From positions 1-64,000 of the forward strand of contig NZ_JADNRC010000014.1 of NCBI RefSeq assembly GCF_015594725.1: 64,000 bases of DNA. Direction: 5' to 3'. Positions 27,897 to 36,789 of the stretch are shown one piece after another (position 1 is the first letter of the stretch; every line of letters starts with the position of its first letter). A program made the translations under genes and the position numbers. The notes beneath the pieces are model-generated. The model saw only the letters and a program-made list of their open reading frames with translations. It ran no database searches and was not told the origin of the DNA. This DNA comes from Flavobacterium sp. ALJ2. GTDB lineage: Bacteria; Bacteroidota; Bacteroidia; Flavobacteriales; Flavobacteriaceae.

Positions 27897-30800
27897 ATGG
27901 CACAATTCAACTTTAATAAATGGAATACAATTATTGGTTGGTTAACTTTTACAATCGCTTTAATAACCTACACACTTACTGTTGAACCTACAATGAGTTT
28001 TTGGGATTGTGGTGAATACATCGCTACAGCTGCAAAGCTTGAAGTAGGTCACCCACCCGGAGCACCTTTATACCAAATGATGGGTGCTTTCTTTGCAATG
28101 TTTGCAATAGATAATCAACATATTGCTTTAATGGTAAATATGATGTCTGTATTCTCTAGTGCATTTACAATACTATTCATGTTCTGGTCTTCTTCTATTA
28201 TTCTTAAAAAGATGATAGCACGTTTTTCTGAAATCAACAAGAACAATGCAATTGTAATTCTAGGAAGCTCTTTTGTTGGAGCATTAGCTTATACATTCTC
28301 TGATAGTTTCTGGTTTAATGCTGTTGAAGCAGAAGTTTATGCTATGGCATCCTTATTAATTGCTTTACTTTTTTGGTTGGGATTACGTTGGGAACAAGAC
28401 ATGCATACTCCAAGAGGCAATAAATGGTTACTAATTATATCATTAGTAGTTGGTCTTTCATTTGGTGTACATTTCATGGCATTACTTACAATTCCTGCAA
28501 TTGGATTCCTTTACTTCTTCAAAAACTACGAAAAAGTTACCATCAAGAACTTCATTATCGCTAATCTCGTGGTAGTAGCAGTCTTACTGTTCATTTTTAT
28601 ATTATTACTTCCATTAACAATGGCTTTCTTTGGTAAAACCGAGATTTTTATGGTTAATGAAATGGGAATGCCTTTTAACTCAGGAACTATTTTTGTAGCC
28701 TTAGTTTTTATCGCCTTCTTTTATTTCGGATTACGTTATACCAAACAAAAAGGCCTTGTTTTTTACAATACAATAATACTTTGTATCTTATTCATTTTAA
28801 TTGGATTCTCAACTTGGTTGATGCTACCTATTAGAGCCAATGCTAATACTGTAATTAACGAAAATAAACCTTCGGATGCAACCGAGGTACTTGCTTATTA
28901 TAATCGTGAGCAATATGGCGACAACCCATTGTTTTACGGACCTCAATACACAGAAATGTTTGCAGGATTAGACAAAAACACTCCTTATCTTGACAAGAAA
29001 CCAAATTACGAAAGAGATTACAAAACTGGTAAATATATAATTACCAACAATTATAAAAATGCTGCACAAAATTCTGATGATGCTCAAAAAACATTTTTAC
29101 CTAGAATGTGGAGCACTGATCATGCAGAGAACTACATAAACTTCACCAATCCTCCTGCATTTAAGATAAATCCAAACTATCCTTACGAGGATGATTTACA
29201 AAAATACGGCATTGATCCAAGTCAATTATCTGAAGAGGAATACAATAAAGCAACTGCTCAACTGAGACATGAGGTTGAAAAAACAATCATGGAATTCAAA
29301 AAAGCTTATGCTCAAAAACAAATTGACAACAATGGTTATATTAAATTCTTAAAAAGCTACGGGGATTACTTAATTGTCGAAAAACCAGCAATGGCAGACA
29401 ACTTGGGATTCATGCTAGAATATCAATTTGGATATATGTATTGGAGGTATTTAATGTGGAATTTTGTTGGCCGTCAAAGTGATGTTCAAGGAAAATACGA
29501 CAACTTAGACGGAAATTGGATTAGCGGAATCAAATTATTAGATTCAATCCGTTTAGGTTCTCAAGACAACTTACCTTCAGATGTATTAAACAACAAAGGA
29601 AGAAATGTTTATTTCTTCTTGCCATTCATCCTCGGCTTAGTTGGATTAATGTACCATGCTAATAAAGATTTAAAAAGCTTTTATGTCCTACTCGCTTTAT
29701 TCTTATTTACTGGCTTTGCACTAAAAATATATCTAAACGAAAGGCCTTTTGAACCTCGTGAAAGAGATTATGCACTAGTAGGTTCCTTTTATGTATTTGC
29801 CATTTGGATTGGATTTGGAGTATATGCCCTCTATGAAAGTTTACAGAAATATATCGCTCCAAAAATTGCCGGACCAATAGTTATTGCTGGTAGCTTACTT
29901 GCCGCACCTGTACTTATGGCTTCTCAAAACTGGGACGACCACGACAGATCAAACAAATACACTGCTTTATCGATGGCCAAGGCGTATTTAAATTCATGCG
30001 ATCCAAATGCTATTTTATATACTATTGGCGATAATGATACTTTCCCATTATGGTATGCTCAAGAGATTGAACACATCAGAACTGATGTGAAAATAGTAAA
30101 TACAAGTTTATTCATGACTGATTGGTATATTGATCAGATGAAAATGAAAGCTTACGAATCAGATCCGTTGCCAATTTCTTTCACTCATGATCAATATGTG
30201 GGAGATAAACGAGATTATGTAGCTCACATTCCAAAAATAGACAGCCGATGGGATATTAAAGATTTTATAAATTTCATAAAAAATCCTAAGTCAACTGTTG
30301 AAATGCAAAACGGACAGACAATTCATTTTTACCCAACTAATAAAATTCGTCTTACTATAAACAAAGACAATATTATTAAGAATAAAGTAGTCGCACCAAA
30401 GTATTATGACTCTATAGTTCCTTATATCGACATTGATATTAAAGGAAGTGCCATATACAAAAATCGTCTGATGATGCTTGATATATTAGCAAACAACGAC
30501 TGGAAAAGACCAATTTATTTTAGCGGAGGTGCTTTTGATGATGAAGATTATCTATGGCTAAAAAACTACCTTCAACTTGATGGTATGACATATAAACTTG
30601 TACCTATCAAAAACGTTCCTTCTAAAGAAGGAGGACCTATGGATATGGGACAAATTGACTCTGAAAAAATGTACAATATTGTAATGAAATGGGACTGGGG
30701 TAACAGCGATAGTGATAAAATTTATCATGATCCTGAAACCAGACGAAACAGCATCACGTACCGCACGAACCTTTCTAGATTAATGAAACAATTAATTTCT

Positions 30801-31172
30801 GAAGGTAAAATTGACAAAGCCAAAAACATCATCAATTTAGCAATGACCAAAATGCCATTGGATAAATTTGGTTATTACTCATTAGTTGAACCTTTTGCAA
30901 AAGGATATTATGATGTTGGCGAAAAAGTCAAAGCGCATGATTTACTTGAAAAACTAATAAACAAATACAAAGAGAACCTTGACTACTATAGTCATCTAAC
31001 TCCTTCTGAGCAATCAAGTCTTGCTATCGATATTATTACTGATATCGAAAGATACAGAAGCTTATTACAAGTAATGAAAGACAGCAAAGACCTACCGTTT
31101 TACAACAAACAAAAAGCTATCTTTAACACTTATGTAAATGTTTTTGAGCGATTTGGTCGTGAAAAGGAATAA
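27897..31172 (+). CDS. DUF2723 membrane protein, probable protein O-glycosyltransferase
   Basis: A 1091-residue protein with about ten N-terminal membrane helices (to about residue 320), a soluble part, further helices near residues 575-690, and a C-terminal soluble domain with TPR-like helices (KQLISEGKIDKAKNIINLAM, KAHDLLEKLINKYKE). The acidic motif WDCGEYIATAAKLEVGHPPG near residues 36-55 is the DUF2723 signature and resembles the first-loop Asp/Glu of GT-C enzymes. Human TMEM260, a DUF2723 member, is a protein O-mannosyltransferase, so a role in protein O-glycosylation is a reasonable inference. Acceptor and donor are unknown. It is monocistronic, with its own terminator. Confidence 0.85.
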   Translation: MAQFNFNKWNTIIGWLTFTIALITYTLTVEPTMSFWDCGEYIATAAKLEVGHPPGAPLYQMMGAFFAMFAIDNQHIALMVNMMSVFSSAFTILFMFWSSSIILKKMIARFSEINKNNAIVILGSSFVGALAYTFSDSFWFNAVEAEVYAMASLLIALLFWLGLRWEQDMHTPRGNKWLLIISLVVGLSFGVHFMALLTIPAIGFLYFFKNYEKVTIKNFIIANLVVVAVLLFIFILLLPLTMAFFGKTEIFMVNEMGMPFNSGTIFVALVFIAFFYFGLRYTKQKGLVFYNTIILCILFILIGFSTWLMLPIRANANTVINENKPSDATEVLAYYNREQYGDNPLFYGPQYTEMFAGLDKNTPYLDKKPNYERDYKTGKYIITNNYKNAAQNSDDAQKTFLPRMWSTDHAENYINFTNPPAFKINPNYPYEDDLQKYGIDPSQLSEEEYNKATAQLRHEVEKTIMEFKKAYAQKQIDNNGYIKFLKSYGDYLIVEKPAMADNLGFMLEYQFGYMYWRYLMWNFVGRQSDVQGKYDNLDGNWISGIKLLDSIRLGSQDNLPSDVLNNKGRNVYFFLPFILGLVGLMYHANKDLKSFYVLLALFLFTGFALKIYLNERPFEPRERDYALVGSFYVFAIWIGFGVYALYESLQKYIAPKIAGPIVIAGSLLAAPVLMASQNWDDHDRSNKYTALSMAKAYLNSCDPNAILYTIGDNDTFPLWYAQEIEHIRTDVKIVNTSLFMTDWYIDQMKMKAYESDPLPISFTHDQYVGDKRDYVAHIPKIDSRWDIKDFINFIKNPKSTVEMQNGQTIHFYPTNKIRLTINKDNIIKNKVVAPKYYDSIVPYIDIDIKGSAIYKNRLMMLDILANNDWKRPIYFSGGAFDDEDYLWLKNYLQLDGMTYKLVPIKNVPSKEGGPMDMGQIDSEKMYNIVMKWDWGNSDSDKIYHDPETRRNSITYRTNLSRLMKQLISEGKIDKAKNIINLAMTKMPLDKFGYYSLVEPFAKGYYDVGEKVKAHDLLEKLINKYKENLDYYSHLTPSEQSSLAIDIITDIERYRSLLQVMKDSKDLPFYNKQKAIFNTYVNVFERFGREKE

Positions 31173-31200
31173 ATAATATTCAAAATATAATAATTAAAAA

Positions 31201-31230
31201 ATGTAGCGCTATTGAAAAATACCGCTACAT
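31201..31230 (+). terminator. Terminator after the DUF2723 gene
   Basis: Stem ATGTAGCG/CGCTACAT (31201-31208 with 31223-31230), extended by TATT/AATA inside, then a T6 run. It lies 28 bp after the stop. Confidence 0.85.
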
Positions 31231-31263
31231 TTTTTATTTTTACATAATCTAAAATTTCTGAAA

Positions 31264-31911
31264 ATGAGTTTTTATTGGATTAAGACAAACCAGCTAATCA
31301 AACATCTTTTTTCTAACTATTATTGGGATATCCCTAATAAAGAGAATAAAATTTATTTGACTTTTGATGATGGCCCTACTCCCGAAATCACTGAATGGGT
31401 TTTATCTGAACTCAAAAAACGAAATGCGAAAGCTTCTTTCTTCTGCATTGGGAACAACATCGAAAAACATCCTGAGATTTTTAAAAAAATAATCGATGAG
31501 GGACATAACATAGGAAACCACACTTACGATCATTTAAATGGATGGAAAACTGCTACAGCAACTTATTTAAACAATAGTCTTTTATGTGCTAAACAAATTC
31601 AACAATCCTCTACTAAAAACAATATTCAGTCAAGTATTTTTCGCCCTCCTTACGGAAAAATAACAAAATCACAGTCGGTACAATTACGCCAATTAGGGTA
31701 TAAAATAATAATGTGGGATGTTTTAAGCGCAGATTTTGATCAAAGTATATCTCCTGAAAAATGCTTGCAGAATGTTATAAAAAATGTAAAATCAGGAAGT
31801 ATTATCGTCTTTCACGATAGCGTAAAAGCATCGCAAAACCTTAAATTTGCATTACCAAAAACATTAGATTATTTAAAAGAAAACAATTTTATATTTGATG
31901 TTATTTATTAA
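31264..31911 (+). CDS. Polysaccharide deacetylase (NodB family)
   Basis: A 215-residue carbohydrate esterase family 4 enzyme. Metal-binding motif 1 is TFDDG (residues 33-37), motif 2 HTYDH sits in GHNIGNHTYDHLNGW, motif 3 is FRPPYGK, and the C-terminal catalytic His is in IIVFHDS. No signal peptide or clear membrane segment is seen, so it may act in the cytoplasm or at the membrane on a peptidoglycan or glycan intermediate; the substrate cannot be told. It stands 91 bp after the DUF2723 gene but is separated by a terminator. Confidence 0.9.
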   Translation: MSFYWIKTNQLIKHLFSNYYWDIPNKENKIYLTFDDGPTPEITEWVLSELKKRNAKASFFCIGNNIEKHPEIFKKIIDEGHNIGNHTYDHLNGWKTATATYLNNSLLCAKQIQQSSTKNNIQSSIFRPPYGKITKSQSVQLRQLGYKIIMWDVLSADFDQSISPEKCLQNVIKNVKSGSIIVFHDSVKASQNLKFALPKTLDYLKENNFIFDVIY

Positions 31912-31967
31912 ACGTAGAACATCCAATAAAGTATAAAATACCACAAGTTTGTAGTATATAGAAGAAA

Positions 31968-32264
31968 TTAGAATTGCTCTTGCACAATTCCAATAATAGT
32001 ATTTGCATCTAATTCACCAGATTGCCTCCAAATCATCTGACCTTCTTTATATATCATTAAAGTAGGCAGCCCTTTTATTCTAAGAGCATCTGCTAATTCC
32101 TGATTTTTATCCACATCTATTTTTATCACCTTAGCTTTATCGCCTAGCGCAGCTGCAACATCCTTAATTACAGGATGCATTGACACTGATGATTCGTTCC
32201 AATCGGTGTAAAAATCTATTAACACTGGAACTTGAGCATTTATAAGTTCTCCGAATTTTGACAT
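31968..32264 (-). CDS. Thioredoxin-fold protein lacking the CxxC active site
   Basis: A 98-residue protein with the whole thioredoxin fold pattern: VLIDFYTDW (residues 14-22), VIKIDVDKNQELA, the cis-Pro loop KGLPTLMIY (Pro67) and the C-terminal helix. At the place of the CGPC motif it reads NESS (residues 23-26), and the protein has no cysteine at all, so it cannot do dithiol-disulfide exchange. The fold is otherwise well conserved, which argues for a binding or chaperone role and against decay. It is a single gene between convergent and same-strand neighbours, with no partner that explains it. Confidence 0.9.
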   Translation of the reverse strand: MSKFGELINAQVPVLIDFYTDWNESSVSMHPVIKDVAAALGDKAKVIKIDVDKNQELADALRIKGLPTLMIYKEGQMIWRQSGELDANTIIGIVQEQF

Positions 32265-32337
32265 AAAACCAAAAATTTAATCTTTTTAAATCTACTAAAA
32301 AGAATTTATTATATACAAATGTAGCATTTTTAACGAA

Positions 32338-33597
32338 TTATGCCACATTCTTCCCTTTTTTTAGTTCAATCACGGTTATTTCGGGCATTATCCCTACACG
32401 TCCTGGATAAGCATGAAAACCAAAACCACGATTTACATATATATAGCGGCCCGCATTTTCATACAAACCAGCCCATTGTTTGTACACATATTGTGCCAAA
32501 CTCCATTTAAAATAACCTGGAATTTCAATTCCAAATTGCATCCCATGCGTATGCCCTGACAAAGTGAGGTGAAAATTCTTAGGATGTTTTTTTATTTCAT
32601 ACTCCCAATGACTTGGATCATGACTCATTAACACCTTGAAATCATCTTGTTGAACACCTTGCGAAGCTTTATTTAAATCACCTGCCTGCTTAAAATTATG
32701 TCCCCAATTTTCAACACCTACCAAAGCAATTTTATCTTCTCCTTTTTGAATATATGTATGCTCATTTAATAACAATTGAAAACCAATTTGTTCATATAAG
32801 CTTTTTATCGCTTCAAAGTTTTCTTCTTTCTTTTGTTCTGATGGCCAAGCAACATATTCGCCATAATCATGATTCCCTAAAACTGCATATTTACCAAATT
32901 TAGGGTCTTTTATTTTATTAAAAGTCTCTAGCCAAGGATGCATTTCGGTAGCATGCGTGTTAACAATATCTCCTGTAAACAAAATCATATCCGAGTTTTG
33001 TTCGTTTACTAAATCAATAGCATAACTTATTTTCTCTGGATTATCGAAACTTCCAGAATGCACATCAGAAATTTGTGTAATTGTAAATCCATCAAAAGCA
33101 TCTGGCAAATCTGGAAAAAACACCGTTTGTTTGATTACTTTAAAATTATATTTTCCTTCAAAAATTCCATAGATCAAAGACAGAAAGGGAACTGCTGCCA
33201 AACCTACTGCCAATTGGCTTACAAATTTTCTTCGGCTCGGAATTACGCTATTTTTTACTGGGTTTGGATTTTCAATAAAATAATTAACCAACCCAACTCC
33301 TACACGAAAAAGATCTTCACCTAAAAGTACTAATGTAATTACAATTTTTGGCACATAAACCAATAGCATTAATCCCATAGTAAACATAGTTTGCTTAGTT
33401 TGTCCAACTGAACGATCAAATTGCGTAAAGGAATATATTATAAATACAAAAAGTAATAAACTTATTATTTGGTAACTTATCAAGAGCCATCTTAATTTAA
33501 TTAAAGTTCGGATAGCCTGAAAAGAATACAACTCAATAAATAAAAAAAGAGCGCAAATAATTATAAAACGAATGGTCATTGGTGTTTTTTTAGGCAA
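32338..33597 (-). CDS. Membrane-anchored metallophosphoesterase (YkuE-like)
   Basis: A 419-residue protein with three or four N-terminal membrane helices (residues 8-110), an RRKFVSQLAVGLAAVPFLSLIYG segment near residue 125-148, and a calcineurin-like phosphoesterase domain with the full metal-binding set: SDVHSG, FTGDIVN, LGNHDYGEY, and SGHTHGMQFG. The fold and topology match predicted outer-face phosphodiesterases acting on lipid or cell-envelope substrates. The substrate is unknown. It lies 73 bp upstream of the thioredoxin-like gene on the same strand and could be co-transcribed with it. Confidence 0.88.
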   Translation of the reverse strand: MPKKTPMTIRFIIICALFLFIELYSFQAIRTLIKLRWLLISYQIISLLLFVFIIYSFTQFDRSVGQTKQTMFTMGLMLLVYVPKIVITLVLLGEDLFRVGVGLVNYFIENPNPVKNSVIPSRRKFVSQLAVGLAAVPFLSLIYGIFEGKYNFKVIKQTVFFPDLPDAFDGFTITQISDVHSGSFDNPEKISYAIDLVNEQNSDMILFTGDIVNTHATEMHPWLETFNKIKDPKFGKYAVLGNHDYGEYVAWPSEQKKEENFEAIKSLYEQIGFQLLLNEHTYIQKGEDKIALVGVENWGHNFKQAGDLNKASQGVQQDDFKVLMSHDPSHWEYEIKKHPKNFHLTLSGHTHGMQFGIEIPGYFKWSLAQYVYKQWAGLYENAGRYIYVNRGFGFHAYPGRVGIMPEITVIELKKGKNVA

Positions 33598-33664
33598 AGT
33601 AACAAAGAATGAAAATGCAACAACTTTTAATTATCAAAAATTTAACGCAAACAATAACAAAAAA

Positions 33665-33686
33665 GCTGATGAATAAATCCACCAGC
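33665..33686 (-). terminator. Terminator of the first Lys-rich peptide gene
   Basis: On the minus strand a 7-bp stem GCTGGTG/CATCAGC (one G-U pair) is followed by T6. It resembles the hairpin after the paralogous gene at 36181-36208. Confidence 0.6.
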
Positions 33687-33773
33687 CTTTTACCTACTAA
33701 AACTATTATTCTACTTACCCCCTATGTAAATTATTATCCCTTATTTACAGTAAGTAAAATACTTATCAAACCC

Positions 33774-33968
33774 TTATTTTTTAGCTTTTGCTACTTCTGG
33801 CTTAGCCATTTCTGTTTTTACAGCTTCTGCTTTTTTATCTGCTTTCTTTTTAGCATGTTTAGTCGCTTTTACTTCTTTTGCTGGAGTAGTTTGTGCTGGA
33901 GTTGTTTGAGCATTTACCATTGCTGTTGTTCCTAAAACTGCTATAGCTAGCATTAATACTTTTTTCAT
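33774..33968 (-). CDS. Small exported Lys/Ala-rich protein (paralogue 1)
   Basis: 64 residues: a signal peptide (MKKVLMLAIAVLG...VNAQ, cut near residue 21) and a mature part made almost only of Lys, Ala, Thr, Pro, Glu and Val (TTPAKEVKATKHAKKKADKK). It is strongly basic and probably disordered. It shares the TTPAKEVK.TKH core and exact length with the gene at 36279-36473. Its composition recalls enterobacterial acid-shock protein Asr, but I see no homology beyond composition. It lies downstream of a sensor kinase and response regulator on the same strand. The function is unknown. Confidence 0.8.
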   Translation of the reverse strand: MKKVLMLAIAVLGTTAMVNAQTTPAQTTPAKEVKATKHAKKKADKKAEAVKTEMAKPEVAKAKK

Positions 33969-34074
33969 GATTGTTAGTTTTATGATTATTATTTCATTAA
34001 TTATAGGTCAAAGATATATTCACTAAATGAAGATTAAATGAAGATTTTCCTTGCCTAGAAATTTTAACTTTTAA

Positions 34075-35409
34075 TTAAGCTTTAATGCTATTTGAGAACA
34101 ATAATATAAACGTAGTACCTTCATTAGGACTCGAAGTTACCTTTATTTCTATATGATGAAAAGATGCAATACTATCGGCTATAGCCAAGCCTAAACCCTG
34201 ACCATCCTGATCAGAACTAATTCGGGTAAATCGATTAAATATCTTTTCGACTTGGGTTTCATTCATTCCTATTCCCGAATCAGAAATAGACAAATAGTAA
34301 TGTTGATTTAAAAACCCATCGCTAATAGTAATACTTCCGTTCTCTTTATTATATTTTATTGCATTGGTAACCAGATTATACAATAAAATATGCATTAGTG
34401 TATTATTACCCATAAAATCAAAATCATGCTGCATTTTATTAGAGAACTGCAATCCTTTATCATCAATTCTATCTTGTAAATCTTCATACAATCCGCTTAC
34501 GATTTCATAAAAATTAATAACCTCATTGGCAGTATATTGATTATTTTCGATTCTGGAAATCAGCAATAAATTATTGATTATTTTCTTTAACATATCCAAA
34601 GTTCTGAGTGAGCCAGCGATTTTATCTACTGCATTATCATTCAGAGATTCATTTTGCAACAAGTTTTCGAATTTATTTTTCAATAATGCAATCGGAGTTA
34701 ATAATTCATGGGAAACATTGGATATAAACTGTTTTTCTTTTTTAAAAAGCTCTCCTATCCTATCCATCATTTGGTTTAAAACCGAATCTAATTCTCTAAA
34801 ATCTGCCGAATGCGCTTTAATTGGAGTATGATCAAAAGCTTCGGGCTCATTTACTCTACGTATTTTAGTATCAATTATTTTATAAAAAGGCTTGAGTAAA
34901 TACTCTATATAAAAAGTATCTGCCAAGAATGTTATCAAAACAATTACAACTAAGACAATAATAATAAAGAGCTTAATAATAAAAGTAAGATCTTTTATTT
35001 CTGCCAAACTGCTTCCTATTTCTAACTGATACCCTATCTTTTCGTAGGTAAAATGATATTGTAATATCCTATATTCATTTTCTTCACCTTCTATAATTCT
35101 ATTTTCATTAACAAAGGTGGTCTTTTCTTGGTTTGGCAGTTTTGGCAATCTTGAAAGCACCAAAAACTCACTATGCAAACTCGAAAACTGTGAATATGTT
35201 TCGGTTGAATCATCCGCTTTTTCGATAAAATCATCAATCTCATTTTGATTTAAATGCTCTATAAACTTCTTTTTCTTCTCTACAAGTCCATTATTAATAT
35301 GCCTGTAAACTACATTTTCAACCAAAATAGGCAGCATTAACCATAAAACTAAAATCACCAACAACCGTGTTAGTGCATTAAAAATGGCTAATTGATGTTT
35401 TATTTTCAC
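34075..35409 (-). CDS. Sensor histidine kinase
   Basis: A 444-residue membrane kinase. Helices at residues about 12-32 and 145-170 enclose a roughly 110-residue periplasmic sensor. Next comes a HAMP-like linker, the dimerisation/phospho-acceptor box FISNVSHELLTPIALLK, and a HATPase domain with N box NLVTNAIKYNKENG, G1 DSGIGM and G2 GQGLGLAIA. It lies 10 bp after the response regulator gene and is surely co-transcribed with it. The signal is unknown; both flanking genes encode Lys-rich exported peptides. Confidence 0.93.
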   Translation of the reverse strand: MKIKHQLAIFNALTRLLVILVLWLMLPILVENVVYRHINNGLVEKKKKFIEHLNQNEIDDFIEKADDSTETYSQFSSLHSEFLVLSRLPKLPNQEKTTFVNENRIIEGEENEYRILQYHFTYEKIGYQLEIGSSLAEIKDLTFIIKLFIIIVLVVIVLITFLADTFYIEYLLKPFYKIIDTKIRRVNEPEAFDHTPIKAHSADFRELDSVLNQMMDRIGELFKKEKQFISNVSHELLTPIALLKNKFENLLQNESLNDNAVDKIAGSLRTLDMLKKIINNLLLISRIENNQYTANEVINFYEIVSGLYEDLQDRIDDKGLQFSNKMQHDFDFMGNNTLMHILLYNLVTNAIKYNKENGSITISDGFLNQHYYLSISDSGIGMNETQVEKIFNRFTRISSDQDGQGLGLAIADSIASFHHIEIKVTSSPNEGTTFILLFSNSIKA

Positions 35410-35419
35410 GTTAATTTAT

Positions 35420-36094
35420 TTAGGAATTAATACGATATCCTACATTTCTCACGGTTTCAAACCAATCTATAGTGGTGTGTTTGTCTAGTTTTTTTCGAAG
35501 ATTTCGAACATGAACATCAATAAAATTCGAATCTGAATTTATCTCCAGAATATCTCCCCAAATATGTTCTGTTAATTGTAATCTGGTAATTACACGATTT
35601 TTATTCAATACTAAATATTGAAAAATATCAAATTCTTTCTTGGTCAAATTAATCGGCGTTCCATCATAACTTACTTTGTAATCTTGTAATTGCAATGAAA
35701 ATCCGTGTACAACCAAATCATTCAAAGTATAACCATGCATTCTACGAATAACAGCAAATAGGCGTGCACTTAATTCCGTCAATGCAAATGGCTTAGTAAG
35801 ATAATCATCGGCACCAAGATGCAATCCATCAATCCTGTCATCTAATTCTCCACGAGCGGTAATAACAATTACTGCAATTTTGGATTTAGTCTTACGAACT
35901 GCTTTTAAAACATCAAAACCATCTCCATCTGGCAAACCTAAGTCTAGCAGCATGGCATCATAATCATTTCCGCCAATTTCATCTAACGCTTCATTACAAG
36001 TATTAGCAATTTTACATACATAACCGCCATCACTCAAAAAATCTTTAACCTCGATAGCTAGTTCTTTATTATCTTCGACAATAAGAATATTCAT
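35420..36094 (-). CDS. OmpR/PhoB-family response regulator
   Basis: A 224-residue regulator. The receiver domain has Asp8, phospho-acceptor Asp51 (MLLDLGLPDGDG) and Lys101 (DDYLTKPF). The C-terminal winged-helix DNA-binding domain contains LTKKEFDIFQYLVLN and FIDVHVRNLRKKLD. First gene of the two-gene operon with the histidine kinase downstream. Targets are not known; the two neighbouring peptide genes are natural candidates. Confidence 0.95.
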   Translation of the reverse strand: MNILIVEDNKELAIEVKDFLSDGGYVCKIANTCNEALDEIGGNDYDAMLLDLGLPDGDGFDVLKAVRKTKSKIAVIVITARGELDDRIDGLHLGADDYLTKPFALTELSARLFAVIRRMHGYTLNDLVVHGFSLQLQDYKVSYDGTPINLTKKEFDIFQYLVLNKNRVITRLQLTEHIWGDILEINSDSNFIDVHVRNLRKKLDKHTTIDWFETVRNVGYRINS

Positions 36095-36180
36095 AAATAG
36101 TATTTTATAAATTAAAAGTAAGCAAATAATGAAAACGCATTTTTTTAATTATTAAAAATTTAACGCCTGTCTGAACAAAA

Positions 36181-36208
36181 AAGGCTGATAAATTTCTTTA
36201 TCAGCCTT
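36181..36208 (-). terminator. Terminator of the second Lys-rich peptide gene
   Basis: Perfect 12-bp stem AAGGCTGATAAA/TTTATCAGCCTT with a 4-nt loop. On the minus strand a T-rich run follows. It separates the peptide gene from the response regulator gene. Confidence 0.88.
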
Positions 36209-36278
36209 AATCAATAATTATCCTTTTTGTTTTGCCTATCGCTATCAACCTTCATTTAAAGCAAAACAAAAACGACAT

Positions 36279-36473
36279 CTATTTTTTAGCTTTCATTGGT
36301 TCTGCTTTAGGAGCAACTTTTGTTTCAGATTTTGCTTTTTTATCTGTTTTTGCTTTTGGGTGCTTGGTCCCTTTAACTTCTTTTGCAGGAGTTGTTTTAA
36401 CTGGAGTTGTAGCTGCACTAACCATTACACTTGTTCCTAAAACTGCTACTAATAACATTACTAAATTTCTCAT
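36279..36473 (-). CDS. Small exported Lys/Ala-rich protein (paralogue 2)
   Basis: 64 residues: signal peptide MRNLVMLLVAVLGTSVMVSA, then a basic low-complexity mature region (TTPVKTTPAKEVKGTKHPKA, with many KK pairs). It aligns end to end with the gene at 33774-33968 without gaps in the core and has the same terminator type. It lies directly upstream of the response regulator and on the same strand, but with its own terminator. No domain is recognised. Confidence 0.8.
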   Translation of the reverse strand: MRNLVMLLVAVLGTSVMVSAATTPVKTTPAKEVKGTKHPKAKTDKKAKSETKVAPKAEPMKAKK

Positions 36474-36631
36474 GATTTCTACTATTTAAAAATTAATTAT
36501 CTCTTATTTTATACACCAAATTTACATCTGTAATATGAAGACAAAATGAAGAAAATAGTGATATAAAAAATTTAACTAGACATTAACTATTGGGATTTAT
36601 CATTGACTTACACACATATAGATAACATATA

Positions 36632-36689
36632 TTATCAGAGATGCTCTGCGGTGCATCTCTACAGATGGCAAAAAAAACATCTCTGATAA
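36632..36689. repeat. Intergenic palindromic element upstream of polA
   Basis: Two mutually exclusive hairpins: an outer perfect 12-bp stem (36632-36643 with 36678-36689, TTATCAGAGATG) and an inner 8-bp stem (36637-36644 with 36653-36660, AGAGATGC). The layout resembles REP-like elements of Flavobacteria. No gene overlaps it; the surrounding 36474-36789 region is otherwise empty. Confidence 0.6.
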
Positions 36690-36789
36690 AACATTTCAAT
36701 TCTAATTTGAGTTTCCCCTGATTAAATTTTCAAGAACCGAATCGTTTTTAAAACCCAATTGTTTATTTTTACAGACTAATATTTTTTTT

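Noticed and set aside
33609..33935. 108-residue plus-strand frame opposite the Lys-rich peptide gene
   Set aside because: Phe/Cys/Ser-rich translation is the complement of Lys/Ala codons; the minus-strand gene has a clear signal peptide.
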